Shown here: in pieces, positions 49,032 through 62,786 of the stretch | How the letters are laid out: each line of letters begins with the position of its first letter | How positions within the stretch are numbered: the stretch's first letter is position 1 | Assembly: GCF_037975245.1 (NCBI RefSeq) | Contig: NC_092574.1 | Coordinates: 26,148,713 to 26,212,712 of the forward strand | DNA: 64,000 nucleotides | Direction: 5' to 3' | DNA from: Apostichopus japonicus | Taxonomy: Eukaryota > Echinodermata > Holothuroidea > Aspidochirotida > Stichopodidae | Program-made: the position numbers and the translations under genes | The notes under the pieces: generated by a model | The model's database searches: none | The model's input: the letters and a program-made list of their open reading frames with translations, nothing else | Told to the model about the DNA's origin: nothing

Positions 49032-51255
49032 TATGTATTTCCATCGAACGATACAAGTATAACCTACTAGGCATATGTTTCCGTTTTCTGAACCTACCCT
49101 CTGTAAACATTTATATCCTCTCATTTGTAATACTCTCATTCTAGTCAAAAAGTAGGAAATGAAAGAAAAAGTAAAGACAAGAAGAAAAAATAGAAACCTA
49201 GATAAAAATCATTATTCTGACTCGGACCACATTCAGTGATATTTTATAAGTCATATGTTTTTAAATGTTAATAACCTGAAGAGGAGGTAGACTAACGTTT
49301 TGAATGACGTCACTGTATCAAGTAATCTTGCATGACGTCACTACTACTTACACGCCTATAATGACTATCGCGAGGTTAATCCCCAGAGATTATCCGATCA
49401 TCCTCTCCCGTAAGCTACTTCAGTTTTGTTAACATTTCCTATTTGGCTCAGTGTTGAAGTTACCTTTATGATTTTGTGGTTTTTCTTCATGTTTAAGTTG
49501 GCAATTATTGCTTCTTACATTATTGAATGAAGAACATGAAGATCAGTTTGTGTTTCCCCTCAGGACGATGTAGTCTTTATCACCGATCAACCTTGAAAAT
49601 TGCTACATTCATTCCAAGTTACCCTGGTAACCGCACGATTTATTAAACGGAAATACTATGTAAGTGATTTTCACGTTGTAATCTGTTTTGTGTTGGTCCT
49701 TTTTTCTGGTGATGAAAAAATTCCAGTTATTTTGGTTTGAATGCAAATCACCTACACGTCTAATCAAGAATGCTCAGTTATCTTAAAATATGGAACAAAA
49801 AATTAAACAGAAGTTACAATGGTTGGTTGGAGAACAATTGAAAGGCATATTCTAAATATTTTGAATAGCAAAGTATTAATAATCTTTACTCGATATCGAT
49901 GTTATGAATTTGTTCATTGCACCAATACACAAATACCATAATAAAATTTACATATTATTTCAAACATGTTTGTAAATTATTTTTCAAGCGCATTTAGAAA
50001 GTTTTGAAAGAAGAAAGCAACTTGGAAGGTGTGTTTGTGTGTGGGTGCGTGTATGTGTGTGGCTGGGTGGGTTGGTGGGTGGGTGGTGTAATGGTGGGGT
50101 GGGGGGGGGGTTGCCAACCTGGACTTTTCTTAAATTTACCTATCTCTTCCTATAACATAAGAATGCGTTATTTGCTGATCATTTTCCAGTAATATGCTTC
50201 CGTACGGTTTAATTTGTTATAGCGCCACCATAGTGCCCAATTCGTCAGCAATGTCAATGACGAGTGATTTTTACCCTTCTTCTTCCTCTTCAAAATACTC
50301 CAGTTTCTTCCTCATGAGAGTCCAACCTTATTTAACATTCTTCAGATATCAAGGCAACATTTAAAAATTTTAACTTTCATAGAAAGTATGTAAGATAATG
50401 AAGATTTCATGTTTCATAATCGATAAATACCAAAAAAAAAGGAAGTCATGCCTTTGCATAGTACTTCTTGATTTCAGATGGGTTTCACCTGCTTATGTAA
50501 ACTAAATATGTACCGTACATCAACCTAACCTTATTCAATTTCAACAAAGTCGCTTTACAAATGGGTGGTCTTGAAAGCTGTCAAGTGGATAACTCTCTTA
50601 GATCTCTCTACGCAGGCACAAATATTAATCATATAATACTTTAAGTATGTCTTTATGGATTCCGTTTTAATAAAAAGAAAAAAAATGTCTTTGTGACATT
50701 TTGAAGACTACCATTAAAAAGATACCACAGACTATTGAGTCGAAAATCAGAATAAGCGTCATCATTGATTGCGAAATAGTTATCAGCGGAAAAACAATAA
50801 ATATCATACAGAAGTCATAAGTACAAATGTCATTCCATGAGGATGTATGAAGGTCTGTAAATGTCGAACGCAAGGGGTGTCGTGTTTGTTTCATTCCACC
50901 ACGTCAGTATCTCATAAATTATATAAACGGTTAATTGAAACTTACAGGTGAATGCATAGCCTCATGAATGGTAAACTTATAATTTTACGAAACTCATTTA
51001 ACCGATGTAGATTTATAGAACCTTAACAAAATAGACGAAGATGCTATCACCTTACTACACTCTTGTTTAGGGATGGCATCCTGCTCGAGCTGCACCATTT
51101 GAAGCCCCTTCTGGTAGGGGAAGGTTTTTTTTTCAGGGTCGGGGGACTCGATATGATCATGAAAATGGTAACAATTTTAATATGGGCAGCGATAACAAAA
51201 CTTCACGGGGGCTGGCACCACCCTCCCCAGGGAAAACTGTCAATACAGCTTTACT
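49032..51255. other. no gene recognised
   Basis: Contains a GT-rich tract (50028-50110, GTGTGTGTGGGTG and GGTGGGTGGG words). Otherwise no recognisable content. Confidence 0.4.
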
Positions 51256-51549
<294 letters not shown>

Positions 51550-52080
51550 TAGAGCTAATATGAGTAAGGATATGTCTCAGTCACAAGTTTGTTTCTTGCA
51601 ATATTAGCCTACCGTTGTTTACTACAACCGTCGCTTAAATATATAGCTATATATGTACGTCTATGTACTGTGGTATATAGCCTACTGTAATACACCAACA
51701 CTGCCTTTGGTGCTGTACTATAACATGAGTCTGGGATTAAGGTCATTGGAAGCCAGTGTAACGAGTAAATTAAATTAAGTTTCAAAGAGGAGTAAAGTTC
51801 CAGGAATAAATTCCCGATGTGCGTATGAAACAAAATAAAAAAGAAAGGGTCGTGGAAGAAACACCCAAGGGCAGATCTTTCTTGAATAGGGTAAAGCACA
51901 GAGCAAGTGTTTCCAGAACGGATTTGCTAAGCGCTTAGCTGAATGAATAATAAGCATCTTTTTCACTGATTTGGTCTCAGCCTTTGTAGCGTTGATAGCA
52001 CGGGATGTACAACTTTGGTGTGTGCATATGTAAGTAAATAAATAGATAAATACGTATTAGATATACATACATACATCTCG

Positions 52081-52170
52081 AAATATATATATGTATACAC
52101 ACACACGCATATATATATATATATATATATGTATACACACACGCATAAATATATATATATATATAGTATA
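52081..52170. repeat. (TA)n/(AC)n compound microsatellite, duplicated
   Basis: The word ATATATGTATACACACAC followed by GCATA occurs twice about 48 bases apart, with TA runs between and after. Confidence 0.85.
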
Positions 52171-53629
52171 TAAGTACCTACAGCCTATGGGCGTCATATC
52201 GGATTTCTGCTTGGAGGTAAAGCTATCCTAGGAATGTAGGTTTCATAATATAATTCTCCTTATAAACGTGGGATTTTTTTTCTTTCTTGAAGTCGTGTCG
52301 ATTTCTCTGTGTAATATTTTTTAACAATGACAGTTTGTACTTCACGGTTAATGGTAAAATATTTAGAGAATGTCTGTCCAGTCATGGTTGGTGAGAATCA
52401 AATTTGATCTAGACTGGTGAGACTATATAGAAAACGACTGATTCAAGTCCAACTCGCCAGCATAACAGCTCATGTGCCATGTGTAGTTGTGAGAGAAAGA
52501 TGGGTGTTGAATACTGGAATATAGTAGGAACTGAAGAAACACAGAGAGAGAGAGCTAGAGATGGGGGAGGGGTGGGGGGCGGCTAGAGGGTGTCTTGAGT
52601 GTCGACTAAATCCCTTCCTCACTAAATTTAATTTAATTTAAATAACAATTTACGCGCGATATACAAATATGAAAAGCAACAAAAGGTAACAAATAAATTT
52701 AAATTAATATATAACAATATATAATTAATATAATAATAAAGTAATAATATAAAAAGGCTTTAATGCTTCAGTAACGAAAGTACAAATTGTTGAAGTGTGT
52801 TTGTGACATGGGTTAGAAGGCAGTGTGATAAAATATAACATTGTTTGACAAAAGAAAACTTAAATGGAACAAATTGAAATACTTTCGGGCAAATTACTTA
52901 ATTTGATTAAGCATACTTATTTTAACCAGCTGTTCACATACAAATAAAAATATGAATGAAATGATCAAATGTTATTATAATTATTATTATTTCTATCAAG
53001 CCGATTATTTTTACATAAGTGCTAAAATCAAAAATAATTACCCGAAAACCAGTTCATAGACGTTTTTTTTCACGCCCTCATTCAACCTCAGATTCTTGCA
53101 ATTTTAATCAGTTATAATTAATTTTATACAAGACATCGATGCGATGCCTAATTGGTTTACTAATTATACACAATAAAGGAATTTATTTGTCTTTGGCAAG
53201 TCCTGATACCATTTGATTTTTTTGCTTCAAATCAATCGACTCGTCAAAATTCCTCGGGCATTATTTTTCTACCGTTCTACCGTTGCCAAGGAATTGATGT
53301 ACGGCGATTTTACCCCATCAGTATATAGCCTAAATATAACCAGCAGATCCCGCACCTAGCGAAAAACGTCGATAGATATTATATCAATGAGAAGATATTT
53401 CGATCCTTTTGCAGATTAAAGAAATGGATGCTTCAAGTTCCTTCCATTAATACGAGCGACGGGATCCCATTAAAAACATCGCCGGGATAATCAAGTCACC
53501 ATGACAGACCAACTCCCAATTGGCATAAACGGTATTAACACACACCAACGGGGGATTCGTAAATCCCACCCGCTCAAATATACCGTTTAAATTTTACTCC
53601 TCCGAGGAGTAAAAGAAGCCCGAACGATA
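52171..53629. other. no gene recognised
   Basis: AT-rich sequence with AATTTAATTTAA and ATATAATTAATATAATAATA-type low complexity near 52628-52755. No gene signature. Confidence 0.4.
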
Positions 53630-53725
53630 ACAGGAATAGAAGAAGAGGAAGCAGACGAAGAAGAGGAGGAGGAAGAGGAAGAGAAGGAGGAATATAAAGA
53701 AGAAGTAAGAAGGAAAGAGCAGTGG
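53630..53725. repeat. polypurine GAA/GAG tract
   Basis: Nearly uninterrupted purines on the plus strand built of GAAGAAGAGG and GGAAGAGAAGG words. Confidence 0.85.
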
Positions 53726-53812
53726 TGAATCGCAACCAATTTACCTTGAAATTGTTTGAGCGAGACAGATACGCAATGAAAGTTTCAATTGATTTAGTCA
53801 GTATATCTTCCT

Positions 53813-53814
<2 letters not shown>

Positions 53815-53875
<61 letters not shown>
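53815..53875. repeat. (TA)30 microsatellite
   Basis: Pure TA tract of about 61 bases. Confidence 0.95.
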
Positions 53876-53879
<4 letters not shown>

Positions 53880-53883
<4 letters not shown>

Positions 53884-55590
53884 AAACAACTTGCGTGTGG
53901 GTTATGATTGACCGTTACCGCTGGCAAAGTTTGCTAAGAAAATAGATTTAAAACGTTTAAGTGAAATGAATGAATATATTGACACATGGACTTTGCAATT
54001 TGATGATTGAAAACTAAATGTTGTTGGTTTTAGTATTCAGGAATTTTCATCAAATAGCTTTCAACTGTTAGAGATTATGATAACTGTCAAGGGGTATAAA
54101 AAGAGGCAATTTAGCATCAATGAATCAACGCCGATTTTTTTTTTAATGCAAACATTTACACCATAAATTGATTTTGTCTACTTAAGAAAATAAATGTAAC
54201 GTGTTGTTTGATGCTCAGTATTATGATAATGTCCGAGTATCTCAAGAAAACTTAACCTCAACAACAACATTAGTAATAAAGTAATATAATATGAGCATAC
54301 TGTTAGCATTGTATAAGATGTATGCAACTGTGAATAATCTTGCCTTATTGATCGATTCATTGATTGGTTACATTGATTGGTTGAATTACTGATTGACTGA
54401 TTGATTGCTTAAAATAGGTCAAATTTGACAAATAAAACGAAATTCAATAATCTGAAAAAAGCCCGATCAATATCAAGAAGGAAATAATTGTAAACATTAC
54501 TTAGACATCCAAGTAGAGGTTTCGAGGAATAATTCTTAATTTCATATGTCCCTGGACCCCCACCATATATTTAAGGCTCTCTGACTGACCACGGGCCGAG
54601 GGCGTGTAGACCCTCTGACTCACATATCGTCTTCCTACATCCATGAAGGTAGTTAGAGATAACACAAGGCAGATCATTTCAAAGGTAAGGCAGATAACAT
54701 ATAAAGCTTAGAATTTCTTCATATTTATGGCATCCATGAACTTAAATTTGAAATATGGTTAGATTCTGTTCAGTGTGGCCAATCAACGGATAAACTCTAA
54801 AATATTAAATGAAATGGAGTTCTTATATTTTTCAGGTGGAATCATCGAAACCTTAGATGACTTCTGAAAATAACCAATTATTTTCATCATTTTAAGTAGA
54901 AGGTAAATGATCTTGATTAGGTTATTATACTCATCTTGCAAGATATAAGAGTCCTGATGTGTAGAGAGAAAAGCTTTCCAATCAATCAACTAGGTTTGAA
55001 CTGACAGGTGTTCGCTCTTAGGTGGTAAAAATAGACATATTAATCGCAGATTTTGAGAGGCGCTTCATGAAATGGCAGTCTAAAATGAAGGTGTGCAAGT
55101 TAAGGGGTGCTAACCTTCTCATGAGAGTAACTTTTTGTTTACTTTAATGGACTAATACCCAAACCAACCGAGTTTTCTATACTCAGTTGATGAAAATAAT
55201 ACACGTACGTCTAGATTTTCCACCAAATAAATGTTTATTGGCAATTTATAAACGATACCAGATGGAAAAACAAAGAAATTGGAATGTTTTCTTTTATATT
55301 TATAAAGTATGATAAATGAAGGTAAGACTGACTAGTCATGCTAATGAACTAAGCATTGTCATAAGGATTTAAGAATTGAATAGCATTGAAAAATATGATC
55401 AGACAATCACTTTAATAACTTGCTTGTAGTCAGATATTAAACTGAGGGAAAACGGGGAAATATTTTGTCCATAGTATATAATAAAGAGTCTAAGAAATAA
55501 TGTGTGTAAACGTCGACTGCGATGTACAGCGTATCGTTCATGAATAAACATGTCTGCTTTCGGATTAATGCATATTCATTTCGCATTCGT
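53880..55590. other. no gene recognised
   Basis: Contains an ATTGATTG-type degenerate patch at 54348-54408 and otherwise unique AT-rich sequence. Confidence 0.4.
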
Positions 55591-55597
55591 ATATGTA

Positions 55598-55598
<1 letters not shown>

Positions 55599-55636
<38 letters not shown>
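55599..55636. repeat. (TA)19 microsatellite
   Basis: Pure TA tract about 110 bases before the retroelement relic. Confidence 0.95.
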
Positions 55637-55638
<2 letters not shown>

Positions 55639-55745
55639 AAACTTTTTTAGAAAGTATATATATTGGAATTTTCTGTCCCCCTAGGACTTTCGTCCGCAAT
55701 ACTTAGCAGTAGAATGAAAAGTACAAAATTTAATACAATGAAAGA

Positions 55746-56890
55746 ATGACGCTAGATGATTGCTGTCATGAAAAACCACCCACGCCCAAAGCAGACCGTG
55801 TAAGAAATCATCATATCCTGATTTTCCAGTCATTTGGCCTGCAAATAACCGTCCAAACTAACCACAAATCAGTCAAATACCTAGACATCAACCTCAACCA
55901 TGTAACTGGCATACACCAACTATACAGGAAACCCAATGACCTACCCATGTACATCAACGCAAAATCCAACCAACCAACTACCTAGATATCAACATGAACC
56001 TTGAATCCGGCATACACCAACCATATAGGAAGCCCAATGTCCTATTCATGTACATAAACGCGAAATCCAACCACCCACCACCTTTAATCAGACACATCCA
56101 CGTCGCCGTAAGCAACAGAATATCTATGCTATCATCGAACCGAGACGTTTTCAATGCTGCCGTTCCGTGAATGACGAAGCCCTGCAATGTAGGGGATACA
56201 CAGAATGCACACAGTACATCCAACCCAAACAGAGTAGTGAATGCCCAGCTAACAAAAAAGAGCCCGCACCAGGAACATCATCTGGTCTACCCCCCCCCCC
56301 CCCACCATTCAGTATGAATGTAAAAATCCATGTAGGGAGGTACCTTCCTCAAGCTAATAACAATTAACTTCCACAAAATATTCAACAGAAACGTCGTGAA
56401 AGTCAGCTACAGCTGCAGGAAATATGGAGTCAATCATCAACTCCCATAATTCAAATATCACCAAGGAGACCAGCAATTCGACCACTGATCATGTAACTGT
56501 AGATCTATCAAAAGCTGCCCCCTACACTGGAAATGTTAGCCAGCGTATATTTAACAAAGCCCAAGTGACAGAATCTAGGTCGTACATCGACATTTCAGGA
56601 GGACCCTTTAAGCCGAGATTCAACAGCCACACAAAATCTCTGAGGCACGAAAAGTACCAAAGAGAAACACAGCTGTCAAAGTATGTATGGAACCTGAAAA
56701 GAGGGGAAATTAGCCACAGTTAAAGGTGGAGATAGTGTAGGAATTGAGCACACACAACGCGAATCGGGCCATTGCAACCTCAATGCAGAAGAAAAGTTGA
56801 CAATCCTTCCTACAAATGACAGAATAAAAAAATAAAATAAAAAGAACCGAGCTCCATCTCAAAGTGTCGCCATGGTAACAGAGCGCCCAA
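55746..56890 (+). mobile_element. decayed Penelope-like retroelement, 3' part (RT end and GIY-YIG region)
   Basis: Broken plus-strand frames show, in order, the segment just after the reverse transcriptase core (FQSFGLQITVQTN, KYLDINLN, GIHQLYRKPNDLPMYINAKS), then SNRISMLSSN, then YIQPKQ and PPFSMNVKIHVGR, then IFNKAQVTESRSYID..GGPFKPRFNSHTKSLRHEKY and LSKYVWNLKR, and finally GHCNLNAEEKLTIL. This order, ending in a GIY-YIG-like module, is that of Penelope-like elements. The second half of the nuclease motif is YID rather than YIG, while the Arg of the FK-x-RF segment remains. Frameshifts, stops near 56168 and 56363-56365, and an internal duplication show that it is dead. The 5' reverse transcriptase core is absent. 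The family is recalled from related animal copies; the exact clade is unknown. Confidence 0.72.
55878..56079. repeat. 101-bp tandem duplication inside the retroelement relic
   Basis: Two diverged copies start at 55878 and 55979. Both encode a YLDIN..GIHQ.YRKPN..MYINAKSN segment. Because 101 is not a multiple of three, the second copy is in another frame. Confidence 0.88.
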
Positions 56891-56997
56891 TCGTGCTATG
56901 AAGAAATAAGGTTACACGATCGTTTGCGTCCAGTTGTCTGATGATCCCCGCACAGGCGTGAAAATAAGGTAAGAACATGCTGTATTTTGATACATAC

Positions 56998-57000
<3 letters not shown>

Positions 57001-57085
<85 letters not shown>

Positions 57086-57097
57086 TATATATATATA
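57001..57097. repeat. (TA)n microsatellite
   Basis: About 97 bases of TA with one register break, just past the retroelement relic. Confidence 0.95.
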
Positions 57098-57642
57098 AGA
57101 GCTAAACAATTAAGTCTAGTTCTTCACATTCAACTTAGAGGGTTCGCGTAAACTTTGACATCTGCCAATACATTACATTATAGATCGATATCGCTGGTTA
57201 ACTTTAATCCATTTAGTTAAATGCATGCCTTTGCCCAATTCCTTTCTTTGAGTCTACCCTGATCATTACAAGAGCTTAAATTTCGCGACTGTGGTCACAC
57301 CATGTGCTTCTTCCATTAACAGTCATCTATACCCCCTCTGCTGTGAGTCCTAACATACACACAAGTCAAGAGAACTGAAACAGATACCCAGCTGTCTGGC
57401 TTATCATGTATCTGTACTAACCGAAGCTAGTTGGGGCCATAAATGAGTATGGCTTTCTCTATCAGAGTGGAATTAGTTTTGTGCACATCTTCGGACGATG
57501 TACATACACGCGCACGCCCATACACACACTTAAAAAAACCGTACTGTTTATTTGCAAATTCTAAGTCATATCTTATTTTTCTGCTTTTGTCTAATATTAT
57601 TTGTCTAATATTATTTGGAGTACACGTGGAATTTCTTTATGC

Positions 57643-57645
<3 letters not shown>

Positions 57646-57704
<59 letters not shown>

Positions 57705-57720
57705 ATATATATATATATAT

Positions 57721-57764
<44 letters not shown>
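57646..57764. repeat. (TA)n microsatellite with AATATA breaks
   Basis: About 120 bases of TA repeats with three register breaks. Confidence 0.95.
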
Positions 57765-57766
<2 letters not shown>

Positions 57767-57769
57767 CAC

Positions 57770-59235
57770 ACGGCAACGGTGCTTTGACGTCAAAGCAGGA
57801 TGTAATCCTGTATAAATACTAAAAGGATGAGCCATTTTTGACAGCTGTGTAGAAATATTACAGACCCTCTCTGGCAGAAGATTGTGAAATAAGTTTCCCA
57901 ACGATTGCTGACTAACTGCCTTTTAGTCTGTATGTGGCTCCTTTGTTTTCTGACAAAGCAAGGAACTGTTACCCGTTGTTTAGATAGCTACGCCATCACA
58001 CAGGCAAAGGATTTTTGTAGGATTTATAACTGGGTTAACTTCCAGGCTTCGGTTTTACTCTTACAAAGTTGCGTTTCAGAAATTGTCGGCAATTTCATTG
58101 TATATATATGCCAACGACTCTGTTATCGAAAGAAAAGAAGAAATGCAAAAGAGGAATTAAATCAGTAGTCTGAGTTATAATTGTTCTCTAACATAGAGCA
58201 ATTTTACAGAATTTAATCAACCTCCCGCGCACTGCTAAAAGATCATAACGGATTTGATGCTAACATCACTTGCATAAGATTATATGACGTACCAGTATTG
58301 CGTAATGGTATTAAAGCATGGCACTTCAGACACAAAGTCAATTCTGATTTTGTTATAGACCGCTGGATAACACTGCCATTGTCCAGATTGTAAACTTTTA
58401 TTTCTTAAGAAATGCCTCTTTAAACAGCTGGGTTTTCTTTAACCAAAGTGACTGAACTGTTTATTATAATACACAGACCATTAGGAAAGCACTTCAGATA
58501 TAAAACAAATCCAATGGAAAGCACAACATGTGTTACAATGCATTACAAATTAGTCAAGGACAAATGATGTTGATTGCCATCCACAATGTGCTCTATTGCT
58601 CAAATGAAGCTAAATTAACATGTTTTGATTGAGTTATTAGAATTTAGAAAACAATGTATTAACATTAACATTTATGCCTGCACGGAATAGACGACGTCAC
58701 CCTCAATTTAGCCTTAAATGAACATTGCAGAGATGTAGCATATTTTAAACCTTGATAACCGGAATAGCTAAATAAAAAATAAAAAAACACTATTATAGAA
58801 CTCGCATGTTTCTTTTGGCTGATTGGACTAAGACACACCATAACTTAATTTCTGCCAAAGGTCATTCCTAAAGTAACGGCAGAAGAGATAAGTATCTTGT
58901 GTAGTATTTTTAACAGCCAATTCAGATAAACTTGATGAATCTTTCCATATTATTTGAAACTTGCAATTCATTTCCTTGATAAGTCAAGTTTTACTTCAAA
59001 TTCCGAACTCTTCAAGCATTTCTAGTTCGCAGTACCGCGTTACCAGTATCAATGTTAAAACAGTGTCTGGGTAATGAAATATTGGAATCAAATCATATTA
59101 TTGCTCGTTAATAGTCACTAATTCAATAGGTCGAACAATCCTGCAGAACAATGCCTCAGTTTCATATTTATCTTAAAAATAATCGTTAAATTTGATATAA
59201 TTTTTGACCAAAATCAAGAAAGCTGCTTTAAGTAA
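57770..59235. other. no gene recognised
   Basis: A short plus-strand ORF at 57905-58168 has a hydrophobic start and several Cys residues but no recognisable family. The rest is AT-rich sequence without repeats that I could detect. Confidence 0.35.
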
Positions 59236-59575
59236 CGTGATTTGAGGAAGTAGTATTAAGTACCAGAATATATTGCAATTGTATTGAGTAACGGTATATG
59301 AAGTAATGTCGTGTTACGTAACGTTGTATTACATCATTGTATGAAAGAACAAAGTAATAGTGTTAAGTAATGACAATAATGTTGCATGAAGGGACACTAA
59401 AAGTTAACTAACGGTATATATGAAGTAGCAGTATTAAGTAACGGTTAGTGAGTATTAAGTTTTAAGCAATGGTGTGAAGTAGTATAGTATTAAGTAAAAG
59501 TATATGAAGTAGTATTGTTTACTATTTATATGTGAAGTTTAGTATTAAGTCATGCTATATGAAGTCCTAAACTTA
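59236..59575. repeat. degenerate AGTATTAAGTAAC / GTATATGAAGTA array
   Basis: Irregular alternation of AGTATTAAGTAA and GGTATATGAAGTA words over about 340 bases, with an approximate period in the twenties. It is heavily diverged. Confidence 0.65.
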
Positions 59576-59579
59576 AATA

Positions 59580-60690
59580 ACTTGATACATATAAGTAATG
59601 ATCAATAAAAATCACTGTAGTAATTTGGGCCTGTAAATCTATTGCTTGGTAAAAGTTTTGGTAACGTGTTCACTTATATGGAGTAACTGCTTTACCAAGA
59701 ACGATTAAATAAATTGCTTTCAATTGATAAAACCTAGATTTCGGCAATTTTGAGTTTAACTTTGAGGGTTATTTATAGGCTCAGTGATTTTCATACGTGA
59801 ATATGATTTCATTCTCTCGTTCTTACTCGTACGTAGAATATTTCTCGGTCACAAAGCTTAAGAGATGTGAAGGGATTAGAGCCTTTTTCAAGTACACAAA
59901 ACATAAATATTGAAGGTATCCATGACAACACTCTCGTTCAAAGCTATCATTACCGTAATCCCATTGTCGCATGTGCCTTGTTTTTACAATGTTCTGCATG
60001 CAAGCTTTGTTTTGTATTGGCAATTTTTGCCTCAAAGAAAGGTTAAAACATAATCCTACTTGAATTACGATAGAAAAGACTGCATAGTACATCTACCTAA
60101 GTAATAGACTTGAATACATAAACAGGTTTCTTCTCAGTCAACATTACATCTCCTATTCTATCATACATAAGTACATCGTTGATAAAAGTGTCATACGAAC
60201 ATGTATGTATATACCTTGAGAATGAATGTCTTAGCGGGGTTAGCTTACCTTTATGGATCTCTCTTGTTTCCAGAGCGTGACTTTAATACCGGATCGAGTT
60301 TTGAGTGCAAAGAGGGTAATTTAAGTGAATACGATCAATCATTAAAATGGCTTGGTTGTGTGAGAAGAATGAATAAATTGATATCGTGTAGAAATGCATA
60401 CAGGTTATCACTACTGTATAGTTTTCTGAAAGTTCTCGAAAAAGCAATTCTCGAAGCATTGGACAACGTCGTCATCATAAGAAATGTGAGAAATATTGAC
60501 TGTGTGATTGTGAATTAATTCAACTAAGTTCAATATTTGAAATGAGCTTTTATGAAATCGACGAGTACGCTGACATTGAATATGACAATTCTGAGGAAAT
60601 GACATAGCAATTTGGCTTATCAAAGTCGAGAATATGAGGAAGGGGCTGGGCGCTGTAAACATTATTGAACGTAGACTACAAAACCCACAG
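59580..60690. other. no gene recognised
   Basis: ORFs on both strands (60201-60518 plus, 59823-60092 minus) show no recognisable domain and no splice or codon-use support that I can judge. Confidence 0.35.
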
Positions 60691-60696
60691 TGAAAA

Positions 60697-60812
60697 CTAA
60701 TGGATGATATATCTCTGGATATGTATTATTTTATGCTGATATAATACAAATATGCATTATCCTCACAGGGAGTTCTACTTCATTAGAAGCTGCTTTATAA
60801 TAGATATTCGTT
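60697..60812 (-). repeat. dispersed repeat, copy 2
   Basis: Reverse-complement partner of 24202-24325, with substitutions and a small indel. It abuts the TTTA microsatellite on its right. Confidence 0.75.
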
Positions 60813-60816
60813 GATC

Positions 60817-61046
60817 TTTATTTATTTATTTATTTATTTATTTATATATGTATATGTATATGTATGTATGTATGTATGCATGTATGTATGTATGTATGTA
60901 TGTATGCGTGTATGTATGTATGTATGTATGTATGTGTGTATGTATGTGTGTATGTATGCGTGTATGTATGTATGTATATATATAAATATATATATATTTA
61001 TTTATATATGTATGTATGTATGTTTGTATATATATATATATATATA

Positions 61047-61093
<47 letters not shown>
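60817..61093. repeat. compound (TTTA)n-(TATG)n-(TA)n microsatellite
   Basis: Three simple repeats in succession: TTTA, then TATG with TGCG and TGTG variants, then TA. The Met/Tyr/Val/Cys ORFs it generates are artefacts. Confidence 0.95.
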
Positions 61094-61096
<3 letters not shown>

Positions 61097-61099
61097 TTC

Positions 61100-62778
61100 A
61101 GTCTAGACACATACATGTTCATACCAAAAGCTTTCAATCGCATCAGCTTCCACTTGCTTAAAAGAAAGGTCCTGTAGATAATGGATTTCTCGAATATTGA
61201 AAACGATTTGTTCACAAACTACTACAGGCAGTCCTGAATTATCATTCAGGAGGCAACATCATCAAGTAATTGATAATTTCGGTATATGAGAAAAGACTTC
61301 CAGGCAAATGGCAACCTTACACGTCGGTGTAATGACGACTTTTGTTATCATTGAAAACAATCCCTATGACATCAACTGAAGGAAAAGCAAAGATGGAAAG
61401 CTTATGGGTGGTAGCGATCGAATTTCGCTTCTGTTCACATTATTGAGTGATCACGCTCTCTGAGACTGTAAACTGTACATGCCATACCAGCGAATAAAGC
61501 TATATGGTTCATATATACGTAGATAGCGTACCTTGATGTCATTAGTTATAAGACTATATGAGTTATGGCATGCTTGCTAGTATTTGCCATAAGGGCTACA
61601 ATCTACACGAAACATATTTTTTTTCGGTTCAAGTTTTAGATAGCTATTATTGTAACCAGACATTCAAAGTTTGATTTTACTGCATAAGTTGTTGTACATC
61701 TTCTATAGCGATATTGTTTGGAGGGAATGGTGCAATGTTAATCTTGTAGCATCCGTACTATTCTACTTCGTCAATAAATTAACATTTAGGTTGACGATGA
61801 GTGAAGACAATTGTATGATATGGCCTCCTTAGTATTTTCTCAGATTTCATATCTAAACGATTAATAACGAATTAATTAACCTGACTTTGCATCAAGCGGA
61901 ACAACGAGACTTATTCTTAACTTTCATGCTGTTTTCTTTATTTTCTTGCGTCGTCATTGCAGGACAATTTATTTTGAGTTTAATAAACTATTCCAAAACT
62001 ACTTAAGACTTCATTTCAAATACCTCAGAGAAAACGAAAGCGTGAAATAGCCGACTGAGCCAAGTATTTTTAAACATTTTATCTGAGTTTATGAAGAAAA
62101 TTTCGCAGGCTCTTGCGAGAGAATGCAGTCAGGGCACTATATTATTTGAAAGTCAGTGATGCCACAATTTCACTAAATTGAGTACCATAGATATTAATGG
62201 ATGTCCATATGATTTTGAGACAACGTTTATTTGCTGATGTACCTGTCGCTCCCAAAACAAGCACAGATCCTTGGGGCGAATGTACCATGCACATTACCCC
62301 TCTCCTCCCTTCCCCAAGATTATTCAGTAGATCTCATTATAAAAAAAGAACCTTCATGTTTAGTAAAACTTCTGAAGTACATTAATTCTGTTCGATTTAC
62401 ATGTCAGTGGCCTCGATAACTTTGACAAAAAGAGGATTTTTTTTCAATGCTTAGATACTTTGATAATGGACAATTTAATGCCTACTTGCAGACGTGTCAC
62501 GTCACCCCAATTTACAAGTAGATTAAGTACTTACATACTATACATTATTGAAAGTGCTATCAGAAAGCCAATTATTCAAGCGTAAGTAAGTATATAGCAC
62601 CGGTTGTATATTGACTTATGACTTTATCTCATTTTCAGCTTTCATTGAGGCATATCAACATCTCCTTTCTCTAGGATACTATATGTGAGAATGTTTTATA
62701 GAAAGGAAGTGAAATAAAATGTGTGCTGCAGGGCTAAAGAGCACCATTACCAAATCAAGTTTTAAATATAGATATTGG
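61100..62778. other. no gene recognised
   Basis: AT-rich sequence with no supported coding region or repeat. Confidence 0.35.
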
Positions 62779-62786
62779 TCTGAGAG

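Noticed and set aside
59690-59730. Possible upstream cyclase exon ending before the minus-strand sequence CTTGGTAAAG
   Set aside because: The donor phase would fit, but the encoded residues do not resemble the H-NOX N-terminal region.
60201-60518. Plus-strand 105-codon ORF as a gene
   Set aside because: No family resemblance and no supporting splice or regulatory signals; comparable ORFs occur on the opposite strand.
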